From assembly GCF_005502465.1 (NCBI RefSeq), contig NZ_SCOT01000022.1:1-47252 (forward strand): DNA of 47,252 nucleotides. Reading direction: 5' to 3'. Below, in pieces: positions 45,320-47,252 of the stretch. Each line of letters opens with the position of its first letter. Within the stretch, counting starts at the first letter, position 1. Under the pieces are notes generated by a model that saw nothing but the letters and a program-made list of their open reading frames with translations, was not told where the DNA came from and did no database searches. Position numbers and translations under genes: made by a program. The DNA comes from Sphingopyxis sp. L1A2A. Lineage in GTDB: Bacteria > Pseudomonadota > Alphaproteobacteria > Sphingomonadales > Sphingomonadaceae.

Positions 45320-45832
45320 TCAGGACGTGCCGCCGCGCAGCGGCCAGCGGCCATGTTCGACATGGGTGGTCTTGCCGACGATGCTTTCCATCAGGATGAT
45401 CTCGTCCACCGTCCAGCCGATCGGCGGCATCTTCTGGGCGTTCAGCCGGTCGCCGCGATAGTTGATCGTGATGTGCGGTTCGGGGGTGGTGCCGTCCATG
45501 ATCGGCGCCTTTTCGCGCAGCAGATGGTTGACCAGCGCCTGCTGAAACGTCCGCGCCTCGGCCAGCGGTTCGCGCGTGCGCAGCGTCACCGCCTTGCGGT
45601 TCTCGATCCGGTCGAAGGCGAGCGGGAAAGGTGCTGCTGCGAGGCTGTCCAGCGCGGCGATGGTCGCGGGCAGCCACTCGGGCGGCGCATAGTGCAGGTC
45701 GTAGAGCGAGATGAGCGTGACATGGAGGAGGTGGGGGCCGCGCGAAGGATCGTTGCGCGGCAGCGCGGCGATCTGTGCCTGCACCTCCGGCGGCGGCTTG
45801 GCCATGACGTAGAGGGGGTTTCGGGCGCGCAT
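45320..45832 (-). CDS. 2H phosphoesterase / 2'-5' RNA ligase family protein
   Basis: A 170-residue protein of the LigT/2H superfamily. The two catalytic tetrapeptides are both intact: H37-V-T-L and H120-I-T-I (PEPHITINYRGD), about 80 residues apart as in the family. Members hydrolyse cyclic 2',3'-phosphodiesters or act on 2'-5' linkages in RNA; the true substrate here is unknown. The start at 45832 is an ATG giving MRARNPLYVMAKPPPEVQAQIA. It is the last gene of normal GC before the AT-rich region. Confidence 0.9.
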   Translation of the reverse strand: MRARNPLYVMAKPPPEVQAQIAALPRNDPSRGPHLLHVTLISLYDLHYAPPEWLPATIAALDSLAAAPFPLAFDRIENRKAVTLRTREPLAEARTFQQALVNHLLREKAPIMDGTTPEPHITINYRGDRLNAQKMPPIGWTVDEIILMESIVGKTTHVEHGRWPLRGGTS

Positions 45833-45887
45833 GGGTGGGAGTGTAGCATGGTGTGGGGGGAGGCGATGACGTTAAATCTGGGTGAAA

Positions 45888-46466
45888 CTAGACCCCAACT
45901 TGGCGGTTCCAGTCGCCAACATATACTTCGAGGCGCGCAAACTCGCCCGGTAGGAGCAGCCTGTTATGCGCTATAAAATTTCTAGCTTGTTCTATCTCAT
46001 CAAGCCGCTGCTTGACCCAGTGCTGCGTCGGAATAACATCTTCAAAACATGACCAATTAGCTATGATAATGTCTGCAAGATGTCCAAATTCTATGTAAAA
46101 AAGACCGCTGCCTTTCTGGCCCTCTAACCAAGAGTTTTCTGTATCTTTTTTTTGACGAGATTCTGCTTGAGTTCTTATTTTAGTCGGAACTCTCTCTTCC
46201 CACCAATTGCTTCCGAACTCTTCTTCGAGTCTTTCTCTTATAAGTTGTCTTATTGCGTTCTCGAAACAATACATCAACGCGTATATGCGCGACATACGAA
46301 GGGCACTATTTCGTAAGTCTACGGAGAATGGGCGAAGAGTCTCTTCCATTAGACTCTCTTCGAATTCCCGTTGATCGGCTCCGATCCTGATACCTGACGA
46401 GCGCAATTCCTCTGCGTCCGCTTCAAACATCATTGCACGGAATAGCCAAGTGCGAAGGTCGTCCAT
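45888..46466 (-). CDS. Swt1-type HEPN domain protein, putative RNase toxin/effector
   Basis: A 192-residue mostly helical protein. The C-terminal half matches the Swt1-family HEPN domain: FENAIRQLIRERLEEEFGSNWWEERVPTKIR (68-98), FIEFGHLADIIIANW, FEDV, and the family ending R162-N-F-I-A-H167 plus VYVGDWNRQV. R-x4-H is the catalytic motif of HEPN RNases and is complete, so the protein is probably an active or conditionally active RNase. The N-terminal half (1-65) is unrecognised. Start: the ATG at 46466 lies 2 bases after the DUF5343 stop; a TTG at 46472 would overlap that stop. Translation is therefore coupled to DUF5343. AT-rich, with codon use unlike the rest of the window. Confidence 0.85.
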   Translation of the reverse strand: MDDLRTWLFRAMMFEADAEELRSSGIRIGADQREFEESLMEETLRPFSVDLRNSALRMSRIYALMYCFENAIRQLIRERLEEEFGSNWWEERVPTKIRTQAESRQKKDTENSWLEGQKGSGLFYIEFGHLADIIIANWSCFEDVIPTQHWVKQRLDEIEQARNFIAHNRLLLPGEFARLEVYVGDWNRQVGV

Positions 46467-46468
46467 TT

Positions 46469-47086
46469 TCAATCCATCAAATTTTGTTTGAGAGATTTAA
46501 ATATCGCATTAAATACTTCGATATCTTTTGTCGGAGGCAAGTGGACTTCTATCGTATATCGTAAATCTAATGAACTCGAACGAACAATTGGTTTGGGCGG
46601 CGCGTCGACGCCTGCCTCATCCTCTTGGGGATCGGGCGATGGGGCCGGGATTGTTGGAGTGTTAGATTGCTTTGATACATCCGCAAGTTTAAGCAATCCC
46701 AAGAATGTGGCAGCTTGCAACTCGGAAACTCTGTCCGTAGAGTTGGTTGAACTTTTAAACTTTCCTTCAATTGCGACACGATCATTTTGCGATAAATTGT
46801 CGTTTATCAGGAATAGATCACCATAAGCTTCCCGGAGAGCTTCACCTAAGACCGATTTGGACTTGGATGGATCGCGATAGGCGAGGTATCTCTGGGTTGG
46901 CGTGCCATCCGATGTAAGAAATCCTAGATCCTTTAGAAGAGGAATGATGGCTCTATCGCCACTCGACTTAAAGCCTAGTCCCTTAAGGTGCTCCACATTG
47001 AATTTCTCCGGTGCTGCTCCAGAAACTATCTGCTGCATAATGGCAGGCAGATTTTTGAGTCCATTCATGTAGCGCGAAGTAAGCAC
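46469..47086 (-). CDS. DUF5343 protein, probable partner of the HEPN protein
   Basis: A 205-residue protein of the DUF5343 family. The family core is clear: LPAIMQQIVSGAAPEKFNVEHL, LGFKSSGDRAIIPLLKDLGFL, DGTPTQRYLAYRDPSKSKSV and LGEALREAYGDLF. A Pro/Asp-rich linker (about 143-167) leads to the recurring C-terminal strand-helix LRYTIEVHLPPTKDIEVFNAIFKSLK. The N-terminal part looks like a small helical, winged-helix-like domain, fitting an antitoxin/regulator role, but this is inference. Start: the GTG at 47086 is chosen because AGGAGG (47101-47096) lies 9 bases upstream; the ATG at 47068 is the fallback, and the ATG at 47188 would read through the repeats. It leads the two-gene operon. Confidence 0.85.
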   Translation of the reverse strand: MLTSRYMNGLKNLPAIMQQIVSGAAPEKFNVEHLKGLGFKSSGDRAIIPLLKDLGFLTSDGTPTQRYLAYRDPSKSKSVLGEALREAYGDLFLINDNLSQNDRVAIEGKFKSSTNSTDRVSELQAATFLGLLKLADVSKQSNTPTIPAPSPDPQEDEAGVDAPPKPIVRSSSLDLRYTIEVHLPPTKDIEVFNAIFKSLKQNLMD

Positions 47087-47143
47087 CGAGCATCCCCTCC
47101 TAGTTTCAGAAGGTGAAGCTGCCGCTATATTCGGTAGGATGCG

Positions 47144-47234
47144 GATTCCGACGATCCCGCGCAGGGATACCGACATGATCACGCGCATCGTTCCGATCTG
47201 ATCCCGCGCGGGATTCCGATCTGATGCCGCGCAC
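47144..47234. repeat. Four imperfect 22-24 bp tandem repeats
   Basis: Four units start near 47144, 47166, 47190 and 47212, with the core TTCCGA-YNTGATCCCGCGC: TTCCGACGATCCCGCGC, TACCGACATGATCACGCGC, TTCCGATCTGATCCCGCGC and TTCCGATCTGATGCCGCGC. They lie upstream of the DUF5343 gene and run almost to the end of the sequence. Multiple terminal repeats of this size are typical of IS21-family ends; iterons or operator arrays for the operon are alternatives. No transposase gene is visible, so this is not decided. Confidence 0.7.
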
Positions 47235-47252
47235 GGCTCAGAGCCGTCATCG

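Noticed and set aside
47087..47188. Extension of the DUF5343 protein to the ATG at 47188
   Set aside because: The extra residues are encoded by the tandem repeats and do not match the family; AGGAGG placed 9 bases before the GTG at 47086 is a better start.
47189..47221. TTCCGATCT twice near the right end, resembling the end of Illumina TruSeq adapters
   Set aside because: Only nine bases match, and both lie within four regular 22-24 bp units, so a natural repeat explains them better.

Overview
The window looks like one contig of a high-GC (about two-thirds G+C) alphaproteobacterium of the Sphingomonadales. Sphingopyxis is the best guess. This rests on two TonB-dependent receptors of the sphingomonad type, the divergent purD/xseA pair, the hisE-HIT pair, DUF2093, DUF6445, small C-x15-C secreted proteins and several families of intergenic palindromic repeats. 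The genus is inferred from gene content and style, not from a marker gene. The first 19 bases match a Nextera/Tn5 mosaic end at 17 of 19 positions, so the left edge is probably a contig end. The right edge runs into short tandem repeats.

Layout. 1-4.5 kb: a truncated membrane-anchored Pro/Ala-rich protein, purD, xseA, DUF2093 and an M23 endopeptidase. 4.8-10.4 kb: a TonB-dependent receptor, a P-loop sulfotransferase-like protein and a TPR-aspartyl beta-hydroxylase. 10.5-11.6 kb: three tandem paralogous small secreted proteins. 11.6-14.2 kb: clpB with a heat-shock type promoter. 14.3-21.5 kb: exported M17 aminopeptidase, S45 acylase, M16 peptidase and a small orphan. 21.7-24.6 kb: Bcr/CflA-type MFS exporter and APC amino-acid permease. 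24.7-33 kb: pbpC (PBP1C) and a 1951-residue alpha-2-macroglobulin with an intact thioester motif. 33.1-37.1 kb: HIT protein, hisE and a second TonB-dependent receptor. 37.3-45.8 kb: housekeeping and stress genes (ung, TauE/SafE, a 43-residue basic protein, YaiI/YqxD, alpha/beta hydrolase, DUF962, OsmC, DUF6445, arylamine N-acetyltransferase, ThuA, glycine-zipper lipoprotein, CxxCxGxG protein, 2H phosphoesterase).

45.9-47.1 kb is different. It is visibly AT-rich and holds a translationally coupled pair on the minus strand: a DUF5343 protein followed by a Swt1-type HEPN protein with an intact R-x4-H RNase motif. Imperfect 22-24 bp tandem repeats lie just upstream. This is the best candidate for an under-described system, probably a toxin/antitoxin-like or abortive-infection defence module acquired horizontally.

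How the genes fit together. The TonB receptors, secreted peptidases, acylase and amino-acid permease suggest a peptide-scavenging lifestyle. PBP1C and alpha-2-macroglobulin form the known periplasmic wall-repair/protease-trap pair. No rRNA, tRNA or CRISPR array was recognised. Five families of paired inverted repeats sit between genes, and one of them overlaps the pbpC start codon.
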